From Rhizobium halophilum (GTDB taxonomy: Bacteria > Pseudomonadota > Alphaproteobacteria > Rhizobiales > Rhizobiaceae), in NCBI RefSeq assembly GCF_021648825.1, contig NZ_JAKJHS010000001.1, positions 682,001-746,000 on the forward strand: a stretch of DNA of 64,000 nucleotides, read 5' to 3'. The position numbers and the translations under genes are program-made. The notes below the pieces were generated by a model. It did no database searches. It worked only from the letters and a program-made list of their open reading frames with translations, and was not told where the DNA came from. The first letter of the stretch is position 1. Every line of letters starts with the position of its first letter. Positions 27,072 to 36,717 of this stretch are shown one piece after another.

Positions 27072-27245
27072 GAGGGTGTCTCCGGTGTTCGTCTATGCCG
27101 AGAAACTACCGGCGATGCGAGATCGGAGCGAGCAACCGGCAACCCTCAGCAAAGGCTGCCTTAGAAATTCTGTTCCTTTCGCAGCAGCTTCCGCGATGGA
27201 TCACCCAGTGAAGGCAACCGAAGACGCTGGCCTCAGAAAGGAATG

Positions 27246-28325
27246 CTAAAGCCGGTGTTCGGGAAAGAGTGTCCCATGCCGCCCCTCGACATAAGGAGCG
27301 ATGTCTTCCGCCGTGACCTTGTCGAGGGTCGGTGGCGACCACTTCGGGTTGCGGTCCTTGTCGATGATTGCAGCCCGCACGCCTTCGTAGAAGTCATGGT
27401 GGCGAAGGATTTCCGTTCCGGCACCAAATTCCCGCTCGAGGCACTCCACGAGACCAGAACTGTTCCGGCCGTCTCGCAAGAGACGCAAGGTCAGCTTGAC
27501 GCTGGTGGGCGAGCGCTTGAGGATAGTCTCAAGAGCGCGGCGTGCGAAGTCGTCGTCTTCGGCCTTCAGAGCGGCGATGATTTGCTCGACGCTATCATGG
27601 GTGAAGCAGCGGTCGATCAGAACGCGATGTTTCTGCAGTTCGCTCTCGCCGGGCGAGGTCGCGAACCAGCTCAGCACGGCTTCAACCGCCTCATCATCCG
27701 ACTCCGGCGCTAGCCCGCTCAGCGCCTTTACCAGCTCCGGCAACTGCTCGGCGGGTACGAAGACATCAGCAAGTCCGGCGAAAATCGCGTCGGCCGGACT
27801 TACCTCAAGTCCGGTCAACCCCATACAGGTGCCGATCTCGCCGGGCGCCTTTGGCAGCAACCAGCTTGTGCCGACATCCGGGAAGTAACCAATCCCCGTT
27901 TCCGGCATCGCGAGCCGCGTCCGTTCGGTGACCACCCGATGTCGGCCGTGGGACGACAGCCCGACGCCGCCACCCATGGTGATCCCGTCCATCAGAGCGA
28001 CAAAGGGCTTGGTATAATGTGCGATCAGGTAGTTCAGCGGAAACTCTTCCCGCCAGAACTGCGTGGTCTCCGCGTCCCCGGCGCGCCCCATCTCGTAAAG
28101 CACCCGGATGTCGCCCCCGGCACACAGCCCCCGTTCCCCCGCTCCCGTAAGCACAACAACGGACACCGCAGGATCTTCGGCGAAAGCGTCGAGGGCCATC
28201 CGCATGGTTCGGACCATCTTGAGATTAAGGCTATTGAGCGCCTTCGGCCTGTTCAGCCGGATGACGGCGGCAGAGCCTCTCCGTTCAAGGATGACTTCGT
28301 CGTTGCTCGCCGCTGGTTCCAGCAT
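27246..28325 (-). CDS. Enoyl-CoA hydratase/isomerase-family, 3-hydroxyisobutyryl-CoA hydrolase-like
   Basis: 359 residues. The oxyanion-hole loop is CAGGDIRVLYE near 70-80 and DGITMGGGVGLSSHG near 120, both in the HibCH form of the crotonase fold, and the length matches HibCH rather than a 260-residue hydratase. HibCH releases 3-hydroxyisobutyrate in valine breakdown. ATG 28325 follows AGGGAG and starts 15 bases after the GMC oxidoreductase stop. With a Liv-type transporter upstream, a branched-chain or short acyl substrate is plausible. Confidence 0.85.
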   Translation of the reverse strand: MLEPAASNDEVILERRGSAAVIRLNRPKALNSLNLKMVRTMRMALDAFAEDPAVSVVVLTGAGERGLCAGGDIRVLYEMGRAGDAETTQFWREEFPLNYLIAHYTKPFVALMDGITMGGGVGLSSHGRHRVVTERTRLAMPETGIGYFPDVGTSWLLPKAPGEIGTCMGLTGLEVSPADAIFAGLADVFVPAEQLPELVKALSGLAPESDDEAVEAVLSWFATSPGESELQKHRVLIDRCFTHDSVEQIIAALKAEDDDFARRALETILKRSPTSVKLTLRLLRDGRNSSGLVECLEREFGAGTEILRHHDFYEGVRAAIIDKDRNPKWSPPTLDKVTAEDIAPYVEGRHGTLFPEHRL

Positions 28326-28339
28326 GGCTCGTCTCCCTG

Positions 28340-29938
28340 TCACCGGTTGTCGGCCAGAATCATCTCCGCCGCCTTCTCGGCGATCATGATCGTGGGCGAG
28401 TTAGTGTTACCTGACACGATATTGGGCATGATCGAAGCATCCGCCACCCTGAGGCGGCCAAGTGCTCGCAGTCTCAGCCGCGGATCGACAACACTCTCTG
28501 GATCGGCGCCCATACGCACGGTGCCGGCGGGATGAAAGATCGTGGTACCGATATCGCCGGCGGCCTTTACCAGATCCTCCTCTGTCTGGTACTCCGGCCC
28601 CGGCTTGTACTCTTCCGGGTGATACCGCGCAAAGGACGGCTCGGCGATGATCTTCCGGGTGAGCCGGATTGCCTTCACCGCAACGTCCCGGTCCGCCTGC
28701 GTCGATAGATAATTGGGCTTGATGGCTGGGGCGGCGGCAAAGTCGCTACTCTTCACATGCACCGACCCGCGGCTTTCGGGACGCAGGTTGCAGACGCTTG
28801 CCGTCATGGCCGGGAAGCCGTGAAGCGGATCGCCGAACTTGTCGAGCGAAACCGGCTGCACGTGATACTGCAGGTCCGGTGTTTCCTTTTCCGGACCGGA
28901 TCGCGTGAAAATTCCAAGCTGGCTCGGCGCCATCGACATGGGGCCGGAGCGCCGAAAGACATATTCCAGGCCGATCGCTGCCTTGCCGATCATGCGCGAG
29001 GCCTTTTCGTTCAGCGTCGGCACGCCGGTGACTTTGTAAACCATGCGGAGCTGCAGGTGATCCTGCAGGTTCTCGCCCACGCCCGCCACTTCCTTGACGA
29101 CTTCGATGCCCGCCTGGCGCAGCACGTCGCCGCGACCAATGCCCGAGAGTTCGAGGAGCTGCGGCGAGCCAATGGAGCCGGCACAGAGAATTGTTTCGCG
29201 GGATGCGTAGGCCTGCTTGGCCATACCGTTGTGCTGGAACTCGACGCTGCGGACTTCTCCCTCCTCCACGATCAGCCGCCGGGCATGCGCCTTCGTCAAG
29301 ACCGTCAGGTTCCGCCGGTTCTTTGCCGGGCGCAGGAAGGCCTTCGACGTATTCCAGCGGATGCCGGAGCGCTGGTTGACGTCGAAATAGCCGGAGCCTT
29401 CGTTGGTGCCGCGGTTAAAGTCGTCGGTAGCGGGGATCCCTGCCTCCTCAGCTGCTTTCTGGAAGGCGTCGAGCACCGCCCAGCGGACACGCGATTTTTC
29501 CACCCGCCATTCACCGCCGCTACCATGTAGGTCGTCGCTTCCTTTGTAGTGGTCCTCTGACTTCTTGAAGCTGGGCAGCACGTCGTCCCAACCCCAGCCT
29601 TCGCAGCCCATCTGCCGCCACAGGTCGTAGTCGCGCGCTTGGCCCCGCATGTAGATCATGCCGTTGATGGACGAACAGCCGCCGAGAAGCTTGCCGCGCG
29701 GATAGGACAGCGAACGGCCGTTCAGCCCCTCTTCCCTCTCCGTCGTAAAGCACCAGTCGGTACGAGGATTATTGATGCAATAAAGGTAGCCCACAGGGAT
29801 ATGAACCCAGTGATAGTTGTCGGTGCCGCCCGCTTCGAGGAGCAGAACGCGGTTGCGGCTGTCGGCGGACAAGCGGTTGGCCACGACACATCCCGCGCTC
29901 CCTGCTCCTATGACGATGTAATCGTACCGGTCGGTCAT
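28340..29938 (-). CDS. GMC-family FAD oxidoreductase (choline/alcohol dehydrogenase-like)
   Basis: 532 residues. The N-terminal FAD-binding motif is [18 protein letters not shown]. The GMC signature region is [20 protein letters not shown] near residue 80, and the C-terminal catalytic region contains [12 protein letters not shown] and ends with [14 protein letters not shown]. It oxidises an alcohol to an aldehyde. Choline itself is not indicated, since betaine aldehyde dehydrogenase is absent. The start ATG 29938 is placed right before the FAD motif. It is probably co-transcribed with the liv-type genes, although a 76-base gap separates them. Confidence 0.87.
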   Translation of the reverse strand: MTDRYDYIVIGAGSAGCVVANRLSADSRNRVLLLEAGGTDNYHWVHIPVGYLYCINNPRTDWCFTTEREEGLNGRSLSYPRGKLLGGCSSINGMIYMRGQARDYDLWRQMGCEGWGWDDVLPSFKKSEDHYKGSDDLHGSGGEWRVEKSRVRWAVLDAFQKAAEEAGIPATDDFNRGTNEGSGYFDVNQRSGIRWNTSKAFLRPAKNRRNLTVLTKAHARRLIVEEGEVRSVEFQHNGMAKQAYASRETILCAGSIGSPQLLELSGIGRGDVLRQAGIEVVKEVAGVGENLQDHLQLRMVYKVTGVPTLNEKASRMIGKAAIGLEYVFRRSGPMSMAPSQLGIFTRSGPEKETPDLQYHVQPVSLDKFGDPLHGFPAMTASVCNLRPESRGSVHVKSSDFAAAPAIKPNYLSTQADRDVAVKAIRLTRKIIAEPSFARYHPEEYKPGPEYQTEEDLVKAAGDIGTTIFHPAGTVRMGADPESVVDPRLRLRALGRLRVADASIMPNIVSGNTNSPTIMIAEKAAEMILADNR

Positions 29939-30014
29939 GCTTCCTCCAAAGGGTGACCGACCTCGACACCAAGCGCCGCGACCCGCCTCCCTCGCTTTTG
30001 GTAATCCAACTCGG

Positions 30015-31016
30015 CTAGTGGCGATGCTCGAAGCTGAGGCTGCGACCGAGGCGGGAGGCATAGAACTCCCCTACGATTCCACGACGGAACAGCAGCACGC
30101 AGACCATGAAGACGACGCCGGTAATGATGGTAACCGGGAAGTCGGAGGTCGCCAGGTAGTTCTGCAGCGTGACCACCAGCCCTGCGCCGAAGATCGGCCC
30201 GATCAGCGTGCCGATGCCACCGAGCAGGGTCATCAGGATCACCTCCCCCGACATCTGCCATGCCACGTCCGTCAGCGTCGCGAACTGGAACACCAGAGCC
30301 TTTACACCGCCTGCCAGGCCGGCAAGGGCCGCCGACATGACAAAGGCGCCGAGCTTGTAACGTGCCACCGAATAGCCGAGCGACGTCGCCCGTGCCTCGT
30401 TCTCACGGATCGACTTGAGGATCATGCCGAACGGCGAATTGATGAAGCGCCAGATGAGCAACAGCCCGATCACGAACACTGAAAGCACGAAGTAATACAT
30501 ATTGGTGGAGACACTCAGATCGATCACCCCGAACAGATGCCCGCGTGGCACCTGTTGGATCCCGTCCTCACCTTGAGTGAAACCCGCCTGCAGACAGAAG
30601 AAGAAGAACATCTGCGACAGCGCGAGCGTGATCATGGCGAAGTAGATGCCCTGGCGGCGGATGGCGACAAAGCCCATCACGACACCCAGTCCAGCCGCCC
30701 CAGCTACGCCCAGGAGGATCCCGAGTTCCGGCGTCCAGCCCCAGACCTTTACGGCATGAGCGGTAAAATAGGCCGCGCCGCCGAAGAAGGTCGCATGTCC
30801 GAAGGACAGGAGGCCTGTATACCCCAACAGCAGGTTGAAGGCGCAGGCAAACAGCGCGAAGCACAGAAGCTTCATCAGGAAGATCGGATAGAAGAACAGC
30901 GGCGCAACCACCAGCAGGGCGAGCCCCGCAAGGAGGAAGATGGTCGCGCTGGTGGTAACTTTCACACCGGGCTCTGCCGCCGGTTTGGAGTTCGTGGAAT
31001 GTGCGACGTGGCTCAT
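30015..31016 (-). CDS. livM: Branched-chain-type ABC permease LivM
   Basis: 333 residues with about nine to ten membrane spans. The LivM-class motif [19 protein letters not shown] is near residue 65-83, and the coupling loop [21 protein letters not shown] near 210-230. ATG 31016 comes directly after the livH stop; two further in-frame ATGs upstream would overlap livH. It forms the heterodimeric channel with LivH. Confidence 0.92.
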   Translation of the reverse strand: MSHVAHSTNSKPAAEPGVKVTTSATIFLLAGLALLVVAPLFFYPIFLMKLLCFALFACAFNLLLGYTGLLSFGHATFFGGAAYFTAHAVKVWGWTPELGILLGVAGAAGLGVVMGFVAIRRQGIYFAMITLALSQMFFFFCLQAGFTQGEDGIQQVPRGHLFGVIDLSVSTNMYYFVLSVFVIGLLLIWRFINSPFGMILKSIRENEARATSLGYSVARYKLGAFVMSAALAGLAGGVKALVFQFATLTDVAWQMSGEVILMTLLGGIGTLIGPIFGAGLVVTLQNYLATSDFPVTIITGVVFMVCVLLFRRGIVGEFYASRLGRSLSFEHRH

Positions 31017-31017
31017 C

Positions 31018-31905
31018 TCAAGCATCCCGTCCAAAGAGGCCGGCCGGCCGGATCAAAAGTACGATCGCCATGATGACGAAGATGACGATGTTGGACGCCT
31101 CGGGGTAGAAGACCTTCGTCAGCCCCTCCGCAATGCCGAGCATGTAGCCGGTGATGATCGCGCCCATGATGGAGCCCATACCGCCGACCACCACCACGGC
31201 GAAGACGACGATGATGAGATTGCTGCCCATCAACGGCGAGACCTGGTAGATCGGCGCAGCCAGCACGCCTGCGAATGCAGCAAGCGCCGCGCCAAAGCCG
31301 TAGGTGAAGGTAAGCAGCAGCGGCACATTCACCCCGAAGGCCTGCACCAGCACCGCATTTTCCGTGGCTGCGCGCAGATAGGAGCCGAGCTTCGTCTTCT
31401 CGATCAGAAGCCAGGTTCCGATGCAGGCAATCAGCGAGATCACCACGACCCAGCCGCGATAGATCGGTAGGAACATGAAGCCGAGATTGGTGCCGCCGGC
31501 GAGCGCGGTTGGCACCGAGTAAGGCTGTCCCGCCGCGCCATAGAGATAGCGGAAGGTGCCCTCTATGGTGAGCGCCAGACCGAAAGTGAAGAGCAGGCCG
31601 TAAAGGTGGTCGAGCTTGTAGAGTCGGCTCAGCATGGACCGCTCTATCAGGGCTCCCAACAAGCCGATGATCAACGGTGCGAGGAACAGTGCGAGCCAAT
31701 AGTTGATGCCGAAATACTGTAGCAGCAGCAAGGCGACGAAAGCGCCGAGCATGTATTGCGCCCCGTGAGCAAAGTTTATGACGCGCAACAGGCCGAAGAT
31801 CACCGCGAGGCCGAGGCTCAGCAGAGCATAGAACGAGCCGTTGATGAGGCCGATCAACAGCTGGCCGAGAAATGCCTGGATGGGAATACCGAAGATCATT
31901 GTCAT
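31018..31905 (-). CDS. livH: Branched-chain-type ABC permease LivH
   Basis: 295 residues, with the LivH N-terminal segment LLIGLINGSFYALLSLGLAVIFG and the motif INFAHGAQYMLGAF, a coupling loop (AATENAVLVQAFGVNVPLL) near 185, and a hydrophobic C-terminus ending RPAGLFGRDA. It sits two bases after livF and two bases before livM. Confidence 0.92.
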   Translation of the reverse strand: MTMIFGIPIQAFLGQLLIGLINGSFYALLSLGLAVIFGLLRVINFAHGAQYMLGAFVALLLLQYFGINYWLALFLAPLIIGLLGALIERSMLSRLYKLDHLYGLLFTFGLALTIEGTFRYLYGAAGQPYSVPTALAGGTNLGFMFLPIYRGWVVVISLIACIGTWLLIEKTKLGSYLRAATENAVLVQAFGVNVPLLLTFTYGFGAALAAFAGVLAAPIYQVSPLMGSNLIIVVFAVVVVGGMGSIMGAIITGYMLGIAEGLTKVFYPEASNIVIFVIMAIVLLIRPAGLFGRDA

Positions 31906-31907
31906 GT

Positions 31908-32609
31908 TCAGACCCCCAGCACGCTGTGCAGCATGTCCATCCGCTCCGGCAGTTCCCTGACCGGAAAATCGGCGACCATCTGACCGTGATCCATCAGGTA
32001 GAAGCGGTCGGCGACCCGGCTTGCAAAACGGAAGTTCTGTTCCACCAGAAGAACCGTCATCCCGCGATCCTTCAGTTTCCTCAAGACTTCGCCGATCCGC
32101 TGGACGATGACGGGTGCCAAGCCTTCCGTCGGCTCGTCGAGGATCAGCAGCCGCACTCCGGTGCGCAGGATGCGGGCGATCGCCAGCATCTGCTGTTCGC
32201 CGCCCGACAGCTTGGTGCCTGGGCTATGACGGCGCTCCTGGAGGTTGGGGAAGAGATCGTAGATCTCCTCGAGCGACATGCCGTTGCCGGCAACCACCGG
32301 CGGCAGCATCAGGTTTTCCTCGACCGTGAGGGTCGCGAAAATCCCCCGCTCCTCCGGCACGAAGCCGATGCCCGCATGTGCGGTGCGGTGCAGCGGCACG
32401 TCCATCATGTCCTTCCCGTCGAAGATGATCTGGCCCTTGCGTTCGCGCAGGATGCCCATGATCGTCCGAAGCGTCGTCGTCTTGCCGACGCCGTTACGGC
32501 CGAGAATGGTGATCATCTCACCTTCGCCGACAGTCATGTCGACCCCGTGCAGCACATGACTTTCGCCATACCAGGCATTGAGCCCGGCGACTTGGAGCAG
32601 CGTCTTCAT
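31908..32609 (-). CDS. livF: Branched-chain-type ABC ATPase LivF
   Basis: 233 residues, the usual length. Walker A is GRNGVGKTT, the signature LSGGEQQMLAIARI, Walker B LLILDEPTEGLAP (the LivF form). ATG 32609 starts one base after the livG stop; the open frame extends upstream only in the shadow of livG. It drives LivHM together with LivG. Confidence 0.93.
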   Translation of the reverse strand: MKTLLQVAGLNAWYGESHVLHGVDMTVGEGEMITILGRNGVGKTTTLRTIMGILRERKGQIIFDGKDMMDVPLHRTAHAGIGFVPEERGIFATLTVEENLMLPPVVAGNGMSLEEIYDLFPNLQERRHSPGTKLSGGEQQMLAIARILRTGVRLLILDEPTEGLAPVIVQRIGEVLRKLKDRGMTVLLVEQNFRFASRVADRFYLMDHGQMVADFPVRELPERMDMLHSVLGV

Positions 32610-32610
32610 C

Positions 32611-33393
32611 TCACGCCTCCTCCGTGCCCATGTAGGCCGTGCGCACACGTGGATCCTGGCTGACGGTGGCGTAATCGCCTTCCGCAAGGATCTCGCCGCG
32701 CTGCAGCACCGTGACGTGATGGCAGATATCGGCCACCACGGAAAGATTGTGCTCCACCATCAGCACTGCCCTCTCACGGGCCACTTCCCGAATGATGCCG
32801 GAAATATTGCCGATATCCTCCTGACCCATGCCGGCCATAGGCTCGTCGAGCAGCAGCACCTTCGGGTCGAGCGCAAGTGTGGTGGCAATCTCGAGTACGC
32901 GCTTGCGGCCATAGGAGAGATCGGCCGCGAGCGCATTCCGCTCGTTGTGCAGACCGACAGCAGTGAGTAGTTCCTCGGCGCGCTCGTTGAGCCGGTTCAG
33001 GGATGCCATTGGCAGCCAGAACTGCGTGGCAAGGTTGTTAGGACGCTGGAGCGCCACGCGCACATTATCGAGTACCGTGAGGTGCGGGAAGACGGCTGAA
33101 ATCTGGAAGGAGCGAACGAGGCCCCTGCGCGCCACCTTGTCGGGTGCGGTGCGGGTGATGTCCGTTCCGAGAAGGTTGATGCTTCCGGCAGAAGGCTGCA
33201 GGAACTTGGTCAGCAGGTTGAAGACCGTGGTCTTGCCCGCGCCATTTGGCCCGATCAGCGCATGGACCTGTGCATGGCGCACATCGAGATCGACGTCCTT
33301 CACTGCGGCGAAGGCGCCGAAAATCTTAGTGAGACCGCGGGCGGAAAGGACCACCCGCGGCTCGTTTTGGGTCTGGACTGCAGCTTGCGCCAT
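32611..33393 (-). CDS. livG: Branched-chain-type ABC ATPase LivG
   Basis: 260 residues. Walker A is GPNGAGKTTVFNLLT, the Walker B region VLLLDEPMAGMGQED. The signature region reads LSYGRKRVLEIATTLA, which replaces the usual LSGGQ with LSYGR; this is normal for the LivG class. It is six bases downstream of the binding-protein gene. Confidence 0.92.
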   Translation of the reverse strand: MAQAAVQTQNEPRVVLSARGLTKIFGAFAAVKDVDLDVRHAQVHALIGPNGAGKTTVFNLLTKFLQPSAGSINLLGTDITRTAPDKVARRGLVRSFQISAVFPHLTVLDNVRVALQRPNNLATQFWLPMASLNRLNERAEELLTAVGLHNERNALAADLSYGRKRVLEIATTLALDPKVLLLDEPMAGMGQEDIGNISGIIREVARERAVLMVEHNLSVVADICHHVTVLQRGEILAEGDYATVSQDPRVRTAYMGTEEA

Positions 33394-33399
33394 GATGGC

Positions 33400-34608
33400 T
33401 TACTGCACCAGCTCGCAACCGCTCTTGGCGGGGTCGATATAGGCTTCGTCGCCCGGGATTGTCGACAGCACGTTAAAGTAGTCCCACGGCTCGTCGCTTT
33501 CGCCCGGCTTCTTCACCTGCAGCAGATACATGTCGTGGATCATACGGCCGTTGGCGCCGACCTTGCCGTTACGGGCAAAGAAGTCGTCCACCGGCATTAC
33601 GTGCAGCGCCTTGGCGACAGCCTCGGTCTCGTCGGTGCCGGCCTGCTTGACAGCCTTCAGGTACTGCATGACGGCTGAATAGGTGCCGGCATGGACCATG
33701 TTCGGCATTGAACCGGTACGCTCGAAGAAGCGCTTGCCGAACTCACGGCTCTGATCGTCAAGGTTCCAGTAGTAGCCTTCGGTCAGCGTCAGACCCTGCG
33801 CTGCCTCGACACCCAGGCCGTGCACTTCTGCAAGGGTGAAGAGCAAGGCGGCAAGATTCTGCCCTCCCGCAGTGATGCCGAACTCGGCAGCCTGCTTGAT
33901 GGCGTTTGCAGTATCGAGCCCCGCATTGGCGAGGCCGATTACCTTCGCGCCGGAGGACTGGGCCTGCAGCAGGAAGGACGAGAAGTCGTTGGTCGCCAGC
34001 GGATGGCGTACTGAGCCAACCACGTTACCACCAGCGGATTTTACGAATGCGCTGGTCTGCTCCTCCAGGGAATAGCCAAAGGCGTAGTCTGCGGTCAGGA
34101 AGAACCAGCTGTCGCCGCCCTGCTTGACGAGCGCGCCACCAGTGCCGACGGCAAGAGCGTGCGTGTCATAAGCCCAGTGGAAGCCGTAGGGGCTGCACTG
34201 CTTGCCGGTGAGGTCGGTCGTCGCGGCGCCCGTTACGATGTTGATCTTCTGCTTTTCCCTGCTGAGGGCCTGCACAGCCAGCGCCACGGAAGAGGTCGTG
34301 AGTTCCATGATGGCATCCACCTGCTCGGTGTCGTACCACTGGCGTGCGATGTTGGAGGCAATGTCAGGCTTGTTCTGGTGGTCGGCGTCAACGATCTCGA
34401 TCGGCATGTCGAGCACGGTGCCGCCGAAATCTTCCACAGCCATCTTGGCCGCTTCCACCGACGACTTGCCGCCGAAGTCGGCATAAACGCCGGACTGGTC
34501 ATTCAGGATACCGATCTTGACCTTGCCGTCTGATACGGCGTCCTGAGCCAGCGCAGCCGTGCTCCCCGCCAGCAAAATTGCAAGCGACGCAATCAGGTTC
34601 TTTCGCAT
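33400..34608 (-). CDS. Branched-chain-type (Leu/Ile/Val-family) ABC substrate-binding protein
   Basis: 402 residues with a 21-residue signal peptide (SLAILLAGSTAALAQ). The mature protein starts with KVKIGILNDQSGVYADFGG, the type-I peripheral binding fold of the LivK/AmiC superfamily. Such proteins bind amino acids, amides, urea or aromatic acids. The co-encoded GMC oxidoreductase and HibCH-like hydrolase suggest a catabolic substrate instead of a general amino-acid role. It is the first gene of the operon and divergent from a LysR regulator. Confidence 0.9.
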   Translation of the reverse strand: MRKNLIASLAILLAGSTAALAQDAVSDGKVKIGILNDQSGVYADFGGKSSVEAAKMAVEDFGGTVLDMPIEIVDADHQNKPDIASNIARQWYDTEQVDAIMELTTSSVALAVQALSREKQKINIVTGAATTDLTGKQCSPYGFHWAYDTHALAVGTGGALVKQGGDSWFFLTADYAFGYSLEEQTSAFVKSAGGNVVGSVRHPLATNDFSSFLLQAQSSGAKVIGLANAGLDTANAIKQAAEFGITAGGQNLAALLFTLAEVHGLGVEAAQGLTLTEGYYWNLDDQSREFGKRFFERTGSMPNMVHAGTYSAVMQYLKAVKQAGTDETEAVAKALHVMPVDDFFARNGKVGANGRMIHDMYLLQVKKPGESDEPWDYFNVLSTIPGDEAYIDPAKSGCELVQ

Positions 34609-34776
34609 GATTTCTCCTCCCAGAGAATGCAGAGTGCGGGTCTGTTCAAATTTGGGAGGCCACCCTCCTCAAGACGGCTGCTCCACTGCCTATCGTTTCG
34701 GAATTCTACGGTTGACGCAAGGGAATTTGGGGCACTAATTGCAAACAGTGCCTGTGCATTTTTGAACAGAGTTGTG

Positions 34777-35712
34777 ATGACCGCCAGCCCTAACTTTACC
34801 TGGGACGACCTGCAGTACTTTCTAGCGGTCGCACGAACAGGCCAGCTCTCAACAGCGGCGCGTCACCTGAGGACCAGCCATGCGACGGTCTCCCGGCGCA
34901 TCGACCGGTTGGAGTTCTCCTTGAAGGTGAAGCTGTTTGAACGCAATCCGCGGGGATACATGCTGACGGCGATCGGACAGCGGTTCATCGAGGCGGCAGA
35001 GAGGATCGAAGCGGAGACCGATCGTCTTCAAGCCGATGTGGCGGCCGGAACAACAGCCCAAAAAGGGGTTGTTCGTCTGAGTGCGCCAGAGGGATTCGCC
35101 AACTTCTTTCTGAGCCATCGGCTGGGCAACTTCCAGGCGCAACACCCAAACATCTCACTTGAACTGGTTACGATCCAGCAGATCATGTCGCTTTCGCGAA
35201 AGGAAGCAGACCTTGCGGTCACGCTGGATCCACCTAAGGGCGGCCCTTACAAGACCGAGAAGATCAGCGACTACGTCCTCAACGTTTACGCTTCGCAGCG
35301 ATACCTGCAAGGGGCAAGCTCCATCACATGCAGGGAAGACCTACTGGCACATCCCTTCATTGGCTATATTGAAGATATGATCTTTGCACATGGGCTCGAC
35401 TACATGCGCGACGTCCACCCCGGGATCAAGCCGCACTTCCAGAGCTCCAGCATCTTCGCCCAATTGACGGCCACCAAAGGCCACCTCGGCCTCTGCGTCT
35501 TGCCACATTTCATTGCACGGGCGCAGCCCGATCTGAAAATCGTTCTACAGGACGAAGTGACGCTGACCAGGAACTATTGGCTGGTCTGCCATCGCGACCT
35601 CAGCCATGTGCCACGGGTAAGGGCGGTAGCCGACTTCATAATCGCTGCCGTACATGCCAACCAAGATGCCTTCCTTCGAACGGCGCCGACGCTTGGGCAT
35701 TTCGAAGCGTGA
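34777..35712 (+). CDS. LysR-family regulator divergent from the Liv-type operon
   Basis: 311 residues from ATG 34777 (MTASPNFTWDDLQYFLAV); the frame is open upstream but lacks family sequence. The helix-turn-helix is AARHLRTSHATVSRRIDRLE near 28-48, and the effector domain follows. The 168-base divergent spacer with the binding-protein gene makes it the probable regulator of the Liv-type/GMC/HibCH operon. No strong ribosome site is seen; GTG 34774 is an equally good start. Confidence 0.88.
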   Translation: MTASPNFTWDDLQYFLAVARTGQLSTAARHLRTSHATVSRRIDRLEFSLKVKLFERNPRGYMLTAIGQRFIEAAERIEAETDRLQADVAAGTTAQKGVVRLSAPEGFANFFLSHRLGNFQAQHPNISLELVTIQQIMSLSRKEADLAVTLDPPKGGPYKTEKISDYVLNVYASQRYLQGASSITCREDLLAHPFIGYIEDMIFAHGLDYMRDVHPGIKPHFQSSSIFAQLTATKGHLGLCVLPHFIARAQPDLKIVLQDEVTLTRNYWLVCHRDLSHVPRVRAVADFIIAAVHANQDAFLRTAPTLGHFEA

Positions 35713-35847
35713 AAATCGTCGCAGCCCGCAATCGCTTATCGCAAACGCCACTGCAAGCTCCAAAAAAAATCGCATCCTAAGGGAACAAAACTGCGTCTCG
35801 TCAATTGAGGGAGGTTAACTGCCATCCGATGGCAGGGGGGAAATGCA

Positions 35848-36717
35848 TTGAGGGACAGTCTTGCACAGGTGACGTTGACCGAGGAGGAACGCTACCGGCT
35901 TCTAATCGACGCCATCACTGATTACGCGATCTACATGCTCGACCCGGCGGGGAAGGTGAGCAGTTGGAACCCTGGAGCCGAACGTTTCAAGGGCTACCGC
36001 TCTCACGAAATCCTGGGCGAGCATTTCTCGCGCTTCTATACAGATGAGGATCGTGCCGTCGACCTCCCCGCGCGCGCTCTTAGGATCGCACGATCGGAGG
36101 GGCGCTTTGAGAACGAGGGGTGGAGGGTTCGCAAAGACGGCAGCAGGTTCTGGGCGCATGTGATCATCGACCCGATCTGGAGCCCTTCCGGTGATCTATT
36201 AGGCTTCGCAAAGGTCACGCGTGACCTCACGGAACGGAAACAGGCGGAAATTGAACTCAGGAAGAGCGAGCAGCAGTTCCAGTTGCTCGTTCAGGGGGTC
36301 TCCGACTACGCCGTCTTCATGCTGGATCCGGACGGTTACGTCACCAACTGGAACCTTGGCGCACAACGCATCAAGGGGTACCGCGCAGACGAGATCGTTG
36401 GTTCGCACTTCTCCCGCTTCTATACGGAGGAGGACCGCCTGGCCGGTCTCCCTGAACTGGGACTTGAAACGGCACGACGGGAAGGACGCTTCGAGAAGGA
36501 AGGCATCCGCCAGCGCAAGGACGGCTCCCCATTCTGGGCTCATGTCGTGCTCGACGCCATCCGCGATGAGACAGGCAGCCTGATCGGCTTTGCCAAGATC
36601 ACGCGCGACATCACAGAGAAGGTTGGCTCAGAAGGCGCTGAATCAGACGCGGGAGGATCTCTTTCAGGCCCAAAAGATGGAAGCCATTGGTCAGCTGACA
36701 GGCGGGATCGCCCATGA
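35848..36717 (+). CDS. Two-PAS sensor region, N-terminal fragment of a frameshifted hybrid kinase
   Basis: About 258 genuine residues followed by a frame-shifted tail. Two near-identical PAS/PAC modules lie at about 12-130 and 140-258 (both contain the pattern DYA-MLDP, W-N-GA-R-KGY, SRFYTEEDR or TDEDR). The sensible sequence ends at ITRDITEK; the kinase domain then continues in the +1 frame as RLAQKALNQTRED. The start is TTG 35848 behind a strong GGGGGG/AGGG-type ribosome site. The two reading frames together make one conventional PAS-PAS-HisKA-HATPase-REC protein. Real frameshift versus sequencing error is not decidable here. Confidence 0.8.
   Translation: MRDSLAQVTLTEEERYRLLIDAITDYAIYMLDPAGKVSSWNPGAERFKGYRSHEILGEHFSRFYTDEDRAVDLPARALRIARSEGRFENEGWRVRKDGSRFWAHVIIDPIWSPSGDLLGFAKVTRDLTERKQAEIELRKSEQQFQLLVQGVSDYAVFMLDPDGYVTNWNLGAQRIKGYRADEIVGSHFSRFYTEEDRLAGLPELGLETARREGRFEKEGIRQRKDGSPFWAHVVLDAIRDETGSLIGFAKITRDITEKVGSEGAESDAGGSLSGPKDGSHWSADRRDRP

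Noticed and set aside
27072-27245. Riboswitch or RNA leader upstream of the sulfate-binding protein gene
   Set aside because: I looked for SAM-type cores and found only a short weak hairpin; no consensus elements could be placed.
35782-35806. GGAAC-N16-AATT upstream of the split hybrid kinase
   Set aside because: Two mismatches in the four-base -10 element; not above chance.
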